Shown here: one piece after another, positions 26,360 through 34,428 of the stretch
How positions within the stretch are numbered: position 1 is the first letter of the stretch
How the letters are laid out: each line of letters starts with the position of its first letter
Assembly: GCA_949425635.1 (NCBI GenBank)
Contig: CASPWD010000006.1
Location: 1-64,000, forward strand
DNA length: 64,000 nt
Origin: an uncultured Bacilli bacterium
Lineage (GTDB): Bacteria > Bacillota_I > Bacilli_A > RF39 > UBA660
Direction: 5' to 3'
Translations under genes and position numbers: made by a program
The notes under the pieces: model-generated
Database searches by the model: none
Told to the model about the DNA's origin: nothing
The model's input: the letters and a program-made list of their open reading frames with translations, nothing else

Positions 26360-27086
26360 ATTTATCAATCCTCTCATTTATATATTTTATAATATCTTCA
26401 TATAATTTCTGAAATTGTTCCTTATCATCTAAAGACTCATGAAACATTATAAATTTTTCCTTGTATTCAGGAAGTACAACATCATAATTTATATCAAAAG
26501 CAAATCCATATTGTATTGCTACCCTATCACTTATAGTTTTCGAATATTTTCTATTAACGCATTCATGTTTTCTAGTTGCTTCCAATACTTCAGGACTTAT
26601 CAAACTTCCACTTACATTGACTCGTCCAATCATCGCTATCATAATATCCATTTTATCTGTATCCCTAATAAGTTTGGCATGCATCATCATTCTTTCATCA
26701 TCAACAAAAGGAACCTCTAACTTATTATGATTTTTAATAGCAAATTCTAATATAGGATACCAATCTTCCCTGTCTGTAAATCTTTTTATTTCATTCTTTT
26801 TAAATAATTGTTCTACACTATAATCAGCATGATCTACTGTATGTAAATCATCAAAGCTATCATATACTTTTACCTGTTCAAACCTTCCTATATCATGTAA
26901 AAGGCCTATTAAAGTAGCAAGTTCTACATCTTCTTCATTAAAACCAAGTAAAATAGCATATTTCTTAGACAAATTCATGACTCGTAATGTATGATCATAT
27001 TTCAATTTGATTTTATCGTTACTAAAGTCATATTCACTTACGTATTCACTAAATGCTTCAATATATTTAGTAATTCTTTCATCCAT
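26340..27086 (-). CDS. HD domain phosphohydrolase
   Basis: Soluble metal-dependent HD hydrolase: KYDHTLRVMNLSKKY (first His), LIGLLHDIGRFEQ (HD pair), later HADYSVEQLF and RDTDKMDIMIAMI (distal Asp). A nucleotide or phosphate ester is the likely substrate, but the family is too broad to name it. The longest frame starts at 27122, inside the T-box terminator; the ATG at 27086 has AGGAGG 9 nt ahead and is chosen. First gene of the T-box-controlled operon with valS, which ties its expression to uncharged tRNA-Val. Confidence 0.9.
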   Translation of the reverse strand: MDERITKYIEAFSEYVSEYDFSNDKIKLKYDHTLRVMNLSKKYAILLGFNEEDVELATLIGLLHDIGRFEQVKVYDSFDDLHTVDHADYSVEQLFKKNEIKRFTDREDWYPILEFAIKNHNKLEVPFVDDERMMMHAKLIRDTDKMDIMIAMIGRVNVSGSLISPEVLEATRKHECVNRKYSKTISDRVAIQYGFAFDINYDVVLPEYKEKFIMFHESLDDKEQFQKLYEDIIKYINERIDKYDGNRN

Positions 27087-27111
27087 TATATTACGCCTCC
27101 TTACATCAAAT

Positions 27112-27318
27112 AAAAAAAACAATTACATCTTAAGGACGAGTAAAACCCGCGGTACCACCTTAATTTATAACTGTTGTTATACACTTAAATATTTAACGCA
27201 TATTAACGGGCCAAAGCCAACTCCCAAGCAACCTTCATTTATCATTTGTATTCTTTTACACCAACCAAGAACTCTCTTCGCCAAATAAAATAAACTACTC
27301 CTCTTGTTCAACATATTT
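27112..27318 (-). ncRNA. T-box leader, valine specifier (HD gene - valS)
   Basis: The T-box core AAGGTGGTACCGCGG is at 27161-27147 (minus strand). Upstream are the stem I elements AGTA, AGAGAG and GGTTGGTG; downstream an antiterminator/terminator pair ends in eight Ts (27119-27112). In the specifier region GAAGGUUGC, the codon GUU (27232-27230) is valine, agreeing with valS in the operon. Uncharged tRNA-Val should stabilise the antiterminator and allow read-through. The core is certain; the specifier is read by eye. Confidence 0.93.
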
Positions 27319-27324
27319 ATCTGT

Positions 27325-27353
27325 ATTATAAATCAGGTTTCTTAGAAAAGCAA
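27325..27353 (-). promoter_or_regulatory. Sigma-A promoter of the Val T-box operon
   Basis: Minus strand TTGCTT, 17-bp spacer, TATAAT, placing the transcript start near 27318, just ahead of T-box stem I. Confidence 0.8.
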
Positions 27354-27363
27354 TAAATTTTTA

Positions 27364-27392
27364 TTGAGTAAAATCACCTCTTGCGATATAAT
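27364..27392 (+). promoter_or_regulatory. Sigma-A promoter of the ComGA/PilB-like gene
   Basis: Plus strand TTGAGT, 17-bp spacer, TATAAT, 36 bp upstream of the chosen start. Its -35 is 10 bp from the -35 of the divergent T-box promoter. Confidence 0.8.
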
Positions 27393-27427
27393 TAGATATA
27401 AGAGAATAAAAAGATTGGGTGGTAAAA

Positions 27428-29569
27428 ATGGCACTACGCGAATACGATTTCGAGAATACTCCAACAGTTAGTATTGTTAAAAAGACCTTAACTGATGCAA
27501 TAAAAATGGGAGCATCTGATATCCATTTCGATCCTACTCCAGATGAGTTGGTAATAAAATTTAGAATTAATGGAGACTTAAAAGAATACACAATCGCTCC
27601 TGAAAATGTAAAGACAAATATATTAACAAGAATTAAAATTATATCAAGCATGAATATAACTGATTCTATTCTTCCTCAAACTGGAACTTTAAATTTTGAA
27701 TTAGATAATAAAAATCATAATATGAGAGTTTCATCTCTCCCGGTATTAGATGGAGAAAAAATTGTTATTCATATTTCTAATTATGCAAGTGATATTAAAA
27801 ATCTTAATAGTATCGGATTTACAGAAGAAAACATCAATAAAATTAATAATCTTTTAAAAGAACAACAAGGAATGATTTTAATTACTGGAAATACTAGTTC
27901 TGGTAAAACTACTACCAAATATTCTATTTTAAAAGAATTAAATAATAGAAACAACAATATCATTTCTATCGAAGAACCTGTAAAAATGAGAATCAAAGGC
28001 ATAAATCAGGTACAAATAGCTCCTGAAAAAGGTTTGACATATCGTAACACATTAAAAAGCGTTATGTTACAAGACCCAAATATAATTGCAATTGATGAAT
28101 TAGTAGATGATGATACAACACGCTCTGCATTAAGAGCTTCATTATCGGGAAGATTAGTGATTTCTACTATGCATACTAAAACAGCATATCAAACTATTGA
28201 CACCCTATTAAATATGGATGTTGAAAATTATCTATTAGGATCAAATTTAACGGGTATCATATCTCAAAGATTAGTAAAAAGATTATGTCCTACTTGTCGT
28301 GAATTAAAACATGTAACTCAATATGAAGCATCTGTTATTAAAGAAGTTCTAGGAGAAGATGTTACAGAACTTTACTACCCTAATGGTTGTTCAGAATGCA
28401 ACGATGGTTACATTGAACAAATCCCTATAGCGGAAGTTATAGAAATAGACGAAGAATTAAGAAATGCTATTTCTAATAACAAAAAACGTGAACTAATTAG
28501 AAATATAATTAACGAAAATAATGATTCAATTATTAAAGATGGTTTTAGAAAAGTACTTGAAGGAACAACATCATTTGAAGAAATCATCAAAACCATAGAT
28601 TTAAGAGTAGATTTTACAAGCGAAGACAAAAAAATAAAAGAAATAATTTTAGGCAACGGCATACAAGATGACGAAAATACAACAGAAAATCAACCAGTAG
28701 TATCAGAAAACCATAGTGAACCTATTCCTACAGAAGAAGAGCCAGTTGAAGAAACTACCTTCGTCAAAGTAGAAGTAGACAATAATGAAGATGATGAAGT
28801 AAAAACAGATAATACTGAGGAAAATACAGAAAAAAATAATATAACTAATCTTCAAGTAAGTGAAAGTGAAATAAAAAATATGCTTTCTCAAATTGAAGCA
28901 AATGCTATAAATTCAGTTGAAGAAAAAGATATAGAAGATACTGTAAATAATACTCCTATCATTTCTTCTATTAATAACGAGGAAGAAGATAAAGCTGTAG
29001 AAGAAAACATTCCAAGCGACGATATTTCAGAGAATTCAATCGAAAATAATGATTCTACAATAGATAATAATGAAAATAATGTTAGTATCGAAGAACCATC
29101 TCCTGAAGAAGAAAAAGAGGAACAAGAAAATAACTCTACAGAAGAAGATACTGAAAACACAGATAAGCAAGAGATAAGCAACATTGAAATAAAACAAGAA
29201 GAACCAATCATCGAAGCAACTTCTCAAATTGAAGATGAAGTAACAGAAGAACCTACTATTGAACCTATTCCAATGGTAAACGAACAAGAAGAATCAAATA
29301 TCCAAGTTGAAAATATAAATATAGTTAATAATGATTCTAGTCCTAATGAAGAAGTGAATAATTCTATAGAAAATAATGAGTCAACATTAGATACTAATAT
29401 TCAAATATCAGAGAACACAATTAATGAACAAACACCAAATATAGAAAATCCATCTAATCAAATCGAGGAACAAACAAGTATAATTCAAAATCCACAACCA
29501 ATTAATTTCGATGATGATGACGATGATGACGATTTCAATTATGGCGATTCATATATAAATAATTTCTAA
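27428..29569 (+). CDS. ComGA/PilB/GspE-like secretion ATPase with acidic C-terminal tail
   Basis: Traffic ATPase of the type II secretion/type IV pilus/competence class. Residues about 1-370 form the usual core without the long N-terminal domain of PilB, as in ComGA: DIHFDPTPDELVIKFRINGDLK, Walker A GNTSSGKTTT (the usual Gly before SGKT is Ser), DPNIIAIDELVDDDTT where most relatives have DPD.I..GEIRD.ET, STMHTKTA, and a zinc site LCPTCRE ... CSECNDG. After about residue 410 comes a 300-residue acidic, Asn/Glu-rich, probably disordered tail ending in a run of Asp. GTG at 27419 is in frame, but the ATG at 27428 is better spaced from GGGTGG. The prepilin peptidase lies beyond it, convergent. No pilin genes are in the window. 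Confidence 0.9.
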   Translation: MALREYDFENTPTVSIVKKTLTDAIKMGASDIHFDPTPDELVIKFRINGDLKEYTIAPENVKTNILTRIKIISSMNITDSILPQTGTLNFELDNKNHNMRVSSLPVLDGEKIVIHISNYASDIKNLNSIGFTEENINKINNLLKEQQGMILITGNTSSGKTTTKYSILKELNNRNNNIISIEEPVKMRIKGINQVQIAPEKGLTYRNTLKSVMLQDPNIIAIDELVDDDTTRSALRASLSGRLVISTMHTKTAYQTIDTLLNMDVENYLLGSNLTGIISQRLVKRLCPTCRELKHVTQYEASVIKEVLGEDVTELYYPNGCSECNDGYIEQIPIAEVIEIDEELRNAISNNKKRELIRNIINENNDSIIKDGFRKVLEGTTSFEEIIKTIDLRVDFTSEDKKIKEIILGNGIQDDENTTENQPVVSENHSEPIPTEEEPVEETTFVKVEVDNNEDDEVKTDNTEENTEKNNITNLQVSESEIKNMLSQIEANAINSVEEKDIEDTVNNTPIISSINNEEEDKAVEENIPSDDISENSIENNDSTIDNNENNVSIEEPSPEEEKEEQENNSTEEDTENTDKQEISNIEIKQEEPIIEATSQIEDEVTEEPTIEPIPMVNEQEESNIQVENINIVNNDSSPNEEVNNSIENNESTLDTNIQISENTINEQTPNIENPSNQIEEQTSIIQNPQPINFDDDDDDDDFNYGDSYINNF

Positions 29570-29589
29570 GGCTTTAAAAAGCCTTTTTT
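29568..29589 (+). terminator. Intrinsic terminator after the ComGA/PilB-like gene
   Basis: AAGGCT/AGCCTT stem followed by a T-run, starting at the stop codon. Confidence 0.8.
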
Positions 29590-29598
29590 CATGAAAAA

Positions 29599-29617
29599 AA
29601 CAACTATTAAAGTTGTT
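29599..29617 (-). terminator. Intrinsic terminator after the prepilin peptidase gene
   Basis: Minus-strand stem AACAACT/AGTTGTT with seven Ts, overlapping the stop codon. Confidence 0.8.
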
Positions 29618-30371
29618 AAAATATAATACTAATAAAATTATTTACTACATCCATAAAAATAAATACAATATATAATCCTGAAATAAGAAAAGGTCCAAAT
29701 GGGATTTCTTTTTCTTTACCTGTCAAAACAGAATAAATTGCATAAGGAAAAGCTAGAAAAGAACCTAATACCAAAGATACTATGCTAAGTCTTAAACCTA
29801 ACAATAAGCCAAAAAACATAGCTAACTTTACATCTCCTCCACCTAAAGACTCATCTTTAAAAACACTATCACCAATATACTTAATTATCATCATTAATAA
29901 AAATATTAAAATACCACTACAAACAGAAATTAAGAATGTTTGAAAACCAAAAAATATAAATTTCAAAATTAAAACAAGAAAACTAAAAATAATTAATGGT
30001 TTATCAAAAATAATAAAATACTTAAAGTCACTAACAAATATATTAACTAACATGATAGTTAATATTATCATGATTATCATTTCGTAACTAAAACCATAGA
30101 TTATATACGAAATCGCAAACAAAATACCCGATACAATTTCCAATAACGGTAAAAGTGGCGACAACTTTTGATTACAATGACTACACTTTCCTCTTAATAT
30201 AAAATAAGATACTATAGGTATAAGTTCATACCATTCATATGATGAGTTACAATTATCACAATAGCTCGCCTTAACTTTAGTTTTATAAACACCTTTAATT
30301 CCATATATCGAAGAAATCATCCCTGCAAATAATCCTGCAATAAATAGTAAAAATATTATATAAATGTCCAT
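29616..30371 (-). CDS. Prepilin leader peptidase / N-methyltransferase (PilD/ComC)
   Basis: A24-family membrane aspartyl peptidase that cuts type IV prepilin-like leaders and methylates the new N-terminus. Seen: a hydrophobic start, the cytoplasmic zinc loop YCDNCNSSYEWYELIP ... GKCSHCNQKLS (two CxxC), several spans, the catalytic Asp pair in SDFKYFIIFD and GGGDVKLAMFFGLLLG. The frame could extend to 30404, but family members begin directly before the first span; ATG at 30371 (MDIYIIFLLF) or GTG at 30377 follows GGTGAAG. It converges on the secretion ATPase and probably serves the same pilus or competence machine. Confidence 0.92.
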   Translation of the reverse strand: MDIYIIFLLFIAGLFAGMISSIYGIKGVYKTKVKASYCDNCNSSYEWYELIPIVSYFILRGKCSHCNQKLSPLLPLLEIVSGILFAISYIIYGFSYEMIIMIILTIMLVNIFVSDFKYFIIFDKPLIIFSFLVLILKFIFFGFQTFLISVCSGILIFLLMMIIKYIGDSVFKDESLGGGDVKLAMFFGLLLGLRLSIVSLVLGSFLAFPYAIYSVLTGKEKEIPFGPFLISGLYIVFIFMDVVNNFISIIF

Positions 30372-30465
30372 TAACACAAATAACTTCACCAGCCTTAAAA
30401 CCATTCCCCTATTCTAATTATAACATAAATATAACATTTATTCATATACTATAGTGGTGATGTAT

Positions 30466-30735
30466 ATGAATAATGGTTCATCTCTTCTAAAAGTCGTAAA
30501 TGGTTTATCGAAAACCTTAAATATTGCCAATCAAATGATTCCTTTATATAAACAAGTTAAACCTATAATATCAAATTCTAATAAATTCATATCTGGTATA
30601 AAATCCTTAAATACAGCAAAGCCTAAAGTCCAAGCTCAAAATTCTAACAACAAAAGCAACAACAATAGCAACAATAACTATTCTCCAGCTGTTACTTCAA
30701 GGCCAAATTTAAATCTTCCAACCTTCTTCCAATAA
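30466..30735 (+). CDS. Small YqfQ-like protein
   Basis: An 89-residue protein, MNNGSSLLKVVNGLSKTLNIANQMIPLYKQVKPIISNSNKFISG, then an Asn/Ser-rich low-complexity tail. No membrane span or enzyme motif. The general plan (short helical head, disordered tail) and position beside trmK-rpoD-dnaG recall Bacillus yqfQ, but this is weak support. The frame can start at GTG 30454; the ATG at 30466 follows AGTGGTGA with normal spacing and is preferred. It shares a bidirectional terminator with trmK. Confidence 0.7.
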   Translation: MNNGSSLLKVVNGLSKTLNIANQMIPLYKQVKPIISNSNKFISGIKSLNTAKPKVQAQNSNNKSNNNSNNNYSPAVTSRPNLNLPTFFQ

Positions 30736-30769
30736 AAAAGCTATCTCATTTTTCTGAAATAGCTTTTTT
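30734..30769. terminator. Bidirectional terminator between the YqfQ-like gene and trmK
   Basis: An 11-bp stem AAAAAAGCTAT/ATAGCTTTTTT gives a T-run on both strands. The stop codons of both convergent genes lie inside it. Confidence 0.9.
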
Positions 30770-31393
30770 TATTGCTCTTAATTTTTTTAATGCTTTCAAT
30801 TTACTTCTAATTGATGTCCATGGTATTCTTTTATAAATCTTTCTTTCAGACATTACCAAATAATCATTATATTCAGAATTATTTAGAAAACCATATTTCA
30901 GTTCTTTTAAAGAATTAATCTTGTCACTCCTTATAAACTTACAAGTAACATACCATTTTCCTTTATCCAAAACATAACTTTCATCTTCTAAATAAAATCC
31001 TTTATCATTTAAACTTCTTCTTAAATATTCATGATCATTATTAGATTGAATCAAAAGCTTCTTTATATTTTTTATCTTACTATCATTGCTTAAAATATGT
31101 AATATAGTACTAGTTCCCATGCCAGAAATAACAAGTGTATTTATCCCTTTTAGACTAATATTTTCTATTCCATCACTCAATATAGTCTCTATATTCATAT
31201 TACGCTTTTTTATATTTGCAATAGCACTATTTAAGGCATTCTGATTTATATCACTAGCAATAACCTTTTTACATAATTCATTCTCTACTAAATAAATACT
31301 AAGTAAGCCATGATCACAACCAACATCAACAATACTATCTTTTTTATCAACAAATTCTACTATCGCTTTTAATCTTTTACTTATCTTAGTCAC
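30746..31393 (-). CDS. trmK: tRNA (adenine(22)-N(1))-methyltransferase
   Basis: SAM-dependent enzyme that methylates A22 in tRNA D-arms. Class I methyltransferase core: [19 protein letters not shown] (SAM loop), [43 protein letters not shown] (TrmK signature GMG), [15 protein letters not shown], and a C-terminal helical domain. Length 215 is normal. It overlaps the rpoD end by 8 nt and follows dnaG-rpoD, the same neighbourhood as in Bacillus subtilis (dnaG-sigA ... trmK), which supports the assignment. Confidence 0.95.
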   Translation of the reverse strand: MTKISKRLKAIVEFVDKKDSIVDVGCDHGLLSIYLVENELCKKVIASDINQNALNSAIANIKKRNMNIETILSDGIENISLKGINTLVISGMGTSTILHILSNDSKIKNIKKLLIQSNNDHEYLRRSLNDKGFYLEDESYVLDKGKWYVTCKFIRSDKINSLKELKYGFLNNSEYNDYLVMSERKIYKRIPWTSIRSKLKALKKLRAIKKAISEK

Positions 31394-32483
31394 TTAAGAA
31401 ATCTTTCAACTTCTTAGCACGTGAAGGATGTCTTAATTTTCTTAAAGCTTTAGCTTCAATTTGTCTTATTCTTTCTCTTGTAACATTAAATTTTTTACCA
31501 ACTTCTTCAAGAGTATGACTAGTTCCATCAATTAAACCAAATCTTAATTCAAGAACTTCTTGTTCTCTTTCTTGTAAAGTCATTAATACATTTCTAATTT
31601 CTTCTTTTAAGATTTCATTAGTTGCATATTCTTCTGGACTCATACTTCTTTCATCTTTAATAAAATCACCTAAATGTGAATCATCCTCTTCACCAATTGG
31701 TGTATCCAATGAAACTGGATCTTGACTAATTTTCATTACTTCTCTAACTTTATCAACTGAAATACCCATTTTTTCAGCCAACTCTTCTTCACTTGGCTCT
31801 CTATTTAATTCAAGAGTCATTTGTCTTTGTACTCTTGCCATTTTATTAATAGTTTCAACCATATGAACTGGTACACGAATAGTTCTAGCTTGATCAGCTA
31901 ATGCTCTAGTAATTGCTTGTCTAATCCACCAAGTAGCATAGGTACTAAATTTATATCCTTTTCCATAATCGAACTTTTCAACAGCTTTCATAAGTCCAAT
32001 ATTACCTTCTTGAATTAAATCTAAGAATAGTAATCCTCTACCTACATAACGCTTAGCAATTGAAACAACTAAACGTAAGTTAGATTCTGCCAAAATATTT
32101 TTAGCTGCTTCATCTCCATTTGCGATTCTAACTGATAAATCAAGTTCTTCTTCACTACTTAAAAGACTTATACGACCAATTTCTTTTAAATACATTCTAA
32201 CTGGATCATTAATATTTATATCCTTAGTAATTTCTTCATCAGATAAAACTAGATTTTCTTCCTCTTCTTCTATTTTAGTAGGACCATTTCCAGATGCACT
32301 TTCATCTCCTACAATAATTCCATTTTCAACTAAAACATTATACAAATGATCTAATGAATCATTATCAATATCTAACCCTTTTAAAGCCTCAGCCAATTGT
32401 TCAAAAGTTAATACATTATTATTCTCTTTACCTATTTTGACTAAATCATTAATTCTTTCTTCAAAACTTTTAATTTCTACCAT
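31386..32483 (-). CDS. rpoD: Primary RNA polymerase sigma factor
   Basis: Housekeeping sigma-70, 365 residues. Region 1.1-like head ([16 protein letters not shown]), region 1.2 ([15 protein letters not shown]), region 2 ([61 protein letters not shown]), region 3 and region 4 ([39 protein letters not shown]). All regions intact, consistent with the TTGnnn/TATAAT promoters seen here. It starts 3 nt after dnaG and overlaps trmK, forming the macromolecular-synthesis operon. Its leader contains one copy of the 43-bp two-block element, ahead of dnaG. Confidence 0.98.
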   Translation of the reverse strand: MVEIKSFEERINDLVKIGKENNNVLTFEQLAEALKGLDIDNDSLDHLYNVLVENGIIVGDESASGNGPTKIEEEEENLVLSDEEITKDININDPVRMYLKEIGRISLLSSEEELDLSVRIANGDEAAKNILAESNLRLVVSIAKRYVGRGLLFLDLIQEGNIGLMKAVEKFDYGKGYKFSTYATWWIRQAITRALADQARTIRVPVHMVETINKMARVQRQMTLELNREPSEEELAEKMGISVDKVREVMKISQDPVSLDTPIGEEDDSHLGDFIKDERSMSPEEYATNEILKEEIRNVLMTLQEREQEVLELRFGLIDGTSHTLEEVGKKFNVTRERIRQIEAKALRKLRHPSRAKKLKDFLSD

Positions 32484-32486
32484 AAA

Positions 32487-34235
32487 TTACACATCCTCTT
32501 TTTTTAATTCCCTAATTTGTTCAGCTATTTTCATTTTTTTATAAATATCAAGTTCGCTTTTTTGTAAATTCTTAAGTCGCTTTATTTCATTTTTAGTAAT
32601 AATTTTCATTACTGCTTTTATATAATCATCCATAGCTTCCATTGTTACATCATCATTTACACTTTCATTAACAATTTCCATTACCTTACCTTTTATTTCG
32701 TTTTTTGTAACGATATATGTAATGAAATCTGCTACAGTAATTGCTTTATTTTCTTCATAAAAATAAACTATCTCATTAGCTATCTCTCTATAAATTGGTT
32801 CAGCAAAAAAACCTAATTTACATTGATACTCCTTTATATATTGTTCCCCATTCATCATAAAATAAAGAATTTTTTCCATTCCTATTGTATAACCATCTTT
32901 TTTTGTTTTTTCTTTTATAGGTTCAGAAACACTTCTTGTTGATTCTACTGGAGATAGTCCATTTAATTTATTTTTTAACATATCAAGAGACAAATCATAA
33001 TCTTTACTTAATTTATTTAATGTTAATTCTCTTAATATTTCATCATTACTTGCTGACAAGCTCTTTAATACATCATTAATATATGTACTTAAATCTTCAA
33101 CATTCTCTAAATTCTTATTTTGTTTTAGATAGTTCATCTTAAACTCAAAGAATGTCATTGGTGTTTCAACATTTTTAACAAAAGCCTCATTACCATTCGC
33201 TAAAATATACTCATCAGGATCTTTTTGCCCACTTAATCGTATAACAAATGTTTCAACATCGTGTTTTACCAATTCTTCCCCATTATTAACTGTTGCAAGT
33301 AAACCAGCATTATCATTATCTAAACACAAAATAACCTTTACTCTTAATTTTTTTAATAGTGATATTTGCTGTTCTGTCATAGCCGTTCCCTGTAACGCAA
33401 CAACATTTTTAATTCCTATATTCGATATTCTTATTGCATCCATGAAACCTTCAACAACAATTATTGCTTTTTCTCTTTTAGCATAATCTTTTGCATTATG
33501 ATAATTATATAATGTTTCACCTTTTTTAAATAGCTTTGACTCTCGACTATTCATGTATTTTGAAACATTTTTTTCATCTCTGTAAATACGAGCACTAAAA
33601 CCAACAATATTACCATCTTTATCCCACAATGGAAATGTTATTCTTCTTGAAAACATGTCATACATTTTTCCACTAACATTATTAATTAAACCTATATCCA
33701 ATAATTTTTTATTATCATAGCTTTTCTTTGTCAACAACGTCATTAATGCATCATTGCTATCAAGACTTAAACCAATCCCAAATTCTTTGACGATTTCATC
33801 AGTTAGTCCTCTTTTTTTCAAATAATTAAGTGCTTCAACTCCAGCATTAGTTCTTAAATTATTTTGAAAAAATTTCTGCGATAATTCCATAATTTCATGT
33901 TCTTCCTTAAATGTTTGAGAAACATTACTCTTATATGTACTATCAGACAATTTCATACCACACTTTTCAGCCACTTTAGCAACAGCCTCAATAAATGGAA
34001 TATTCTCATATTCTGAAACAAAAGTAAAAACATTACCTGTTGCTCCACATGAGAAACATTTATAAATCTGCTTTTCTTCTGAAACACTCATACTAGGTGA
34101 ATGATCATCATGAAATGGACATACACATAAGTAATTCTTACCTCTTTGTGTAAGAGGAATATAACTACCTATAATAGACACAATATTTGCTGAAGCTCTT
34201 ATTGCATTTATTTCCTCATTACTTATTAATGCCAC
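32487..34235 (-). CDS. dnaG: DNA primase
   Basis: Primase, 582 residues, makes RNA primers at the replication fork. N-terminal CHC2 zinc domain (C39, H42, C60, C63 in CVCPFHDDHSPSMS and YKCFSCGATGN), then the RNA-polymerase core with Toprim (IIVVEGFMDAI, VILCLDNDNAG) and a C-terminal helicase-binding domain. GTG start after AGGGGTGATTAA. First gene of dnaG-rpoD-trmK. The ribosome site belongs to the 43-bp repeat element that also precedes an adhesin and an ABC exporter. Confidence 0.97.
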   Translation of the reverse strand: MALISNEEINAIRASANIVSIIGSYIPLTQRGKNYLCVCPFHDDHSPSMSVSEEKQIYKCFSCGATGNVFTFVSEYENIPFIEAVAKVAEKCGMKLSDSTYKSNVSQTFKEEHEIMELSQKFFQNNLRTNAGVEALNYLKKRGLTDEIVKEFGIGLSLDSNDALMTLLTKKSYDNKKLLDIGLINNVSGKMYDMFSRRITFPLWDKDGNIVGFSARIYRDEKNVSKYMNSRESKLFKKGETLYNYHNAKDYAKREKAIIVVEGFMDAIRISNIGIKNVVALQGTAMTEQQISLLKKLRVKVILCLDNDNAGLLATVNNGEELVKHDVETFVIRLSGQKDPDEYILANGNEAFVKNVETPMTFFEFKMNYLKQNKNLENVEDLSTYINDVLKSLSASNDEILRELTLNKLSKDYDLSLDMLKNKLNGLSPVESTRSVSEPIKEKTKKDGYTIGMEKILYFMMNGEQYIKEYQCKLGFFAEPIYREIANEIVYFYEENKAITVADFITYIVTKNEIKGKVMEIVNESVNDDVTMEAMDDYIKAVMKIITKNEIKRLKNLQKSELDIYKKMKIAEQIRELKKEDV

Positions 34236-34243
34236 TTAATCAC

Positions 34244-34286
34244 CCCTCTACTTATAATTATTATCGCTATACCCCCGATTTCCTTT
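34244..34286 (-). promoter_or_regulatory. 43-bp two-block leader element, copy 1 (dnaG-rpoD)
   Basis: Minus strand: AAAGGAAA, exactly 13 variable bases, then a 22-bp block starting GATAATAATTATAAG and ending GAGGG. The same two blocks with the same 13-bp gap occur at 36008-36050 and 60225-60267. The end of the element supplies the dnaG ribosome site. This copy lacks the ATG found in the other two. Confidence 0.75.
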
Positions 34287-34397
34287 TTTTTTATGAATTT
34301 TTTTTCAAAAAATAGCTAAATTCGTGTATATTTTACCATAATTTTACACTTTTGGCTAAAAAAACGTCTCAAAAAAAGAATTTTTTCGTAAAAAAAA

Positions 34398-34417
34398 GAA
34401 CCTATTTTTATAGGTCC
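34398..34417 (-). terminator. Intrinsic terminator after the thioester adhesin
   Basis: Minus-strand stem GGACCTAT/ATAGGTTC with a G-U pair and a run of Ts, 12 nt past the stop. Confidence 0.85.
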
Positions 34418-34428
34418 GTTTTAACATT

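Noticed and set aside
27087-27122. Longer N-terminus for the HD hydrolase
   Set aside because: The added residues are encoded by the T-box terminator U-run and the AGGAGG site.
27361-27651. Minus-strand frame of 96 codons opposite the ComGA/PilB-like gene
   Set aside because: Antisense to a clearly coding, family-matching region; hydrophobic only because the complement of that strand is T-rich.
28888-29287. Minus-strand frames of 83-107 codons
   Set aside because: Ser/Phe-rich shadows of the acidic Glu/Asn tail of the secretion ATPase.
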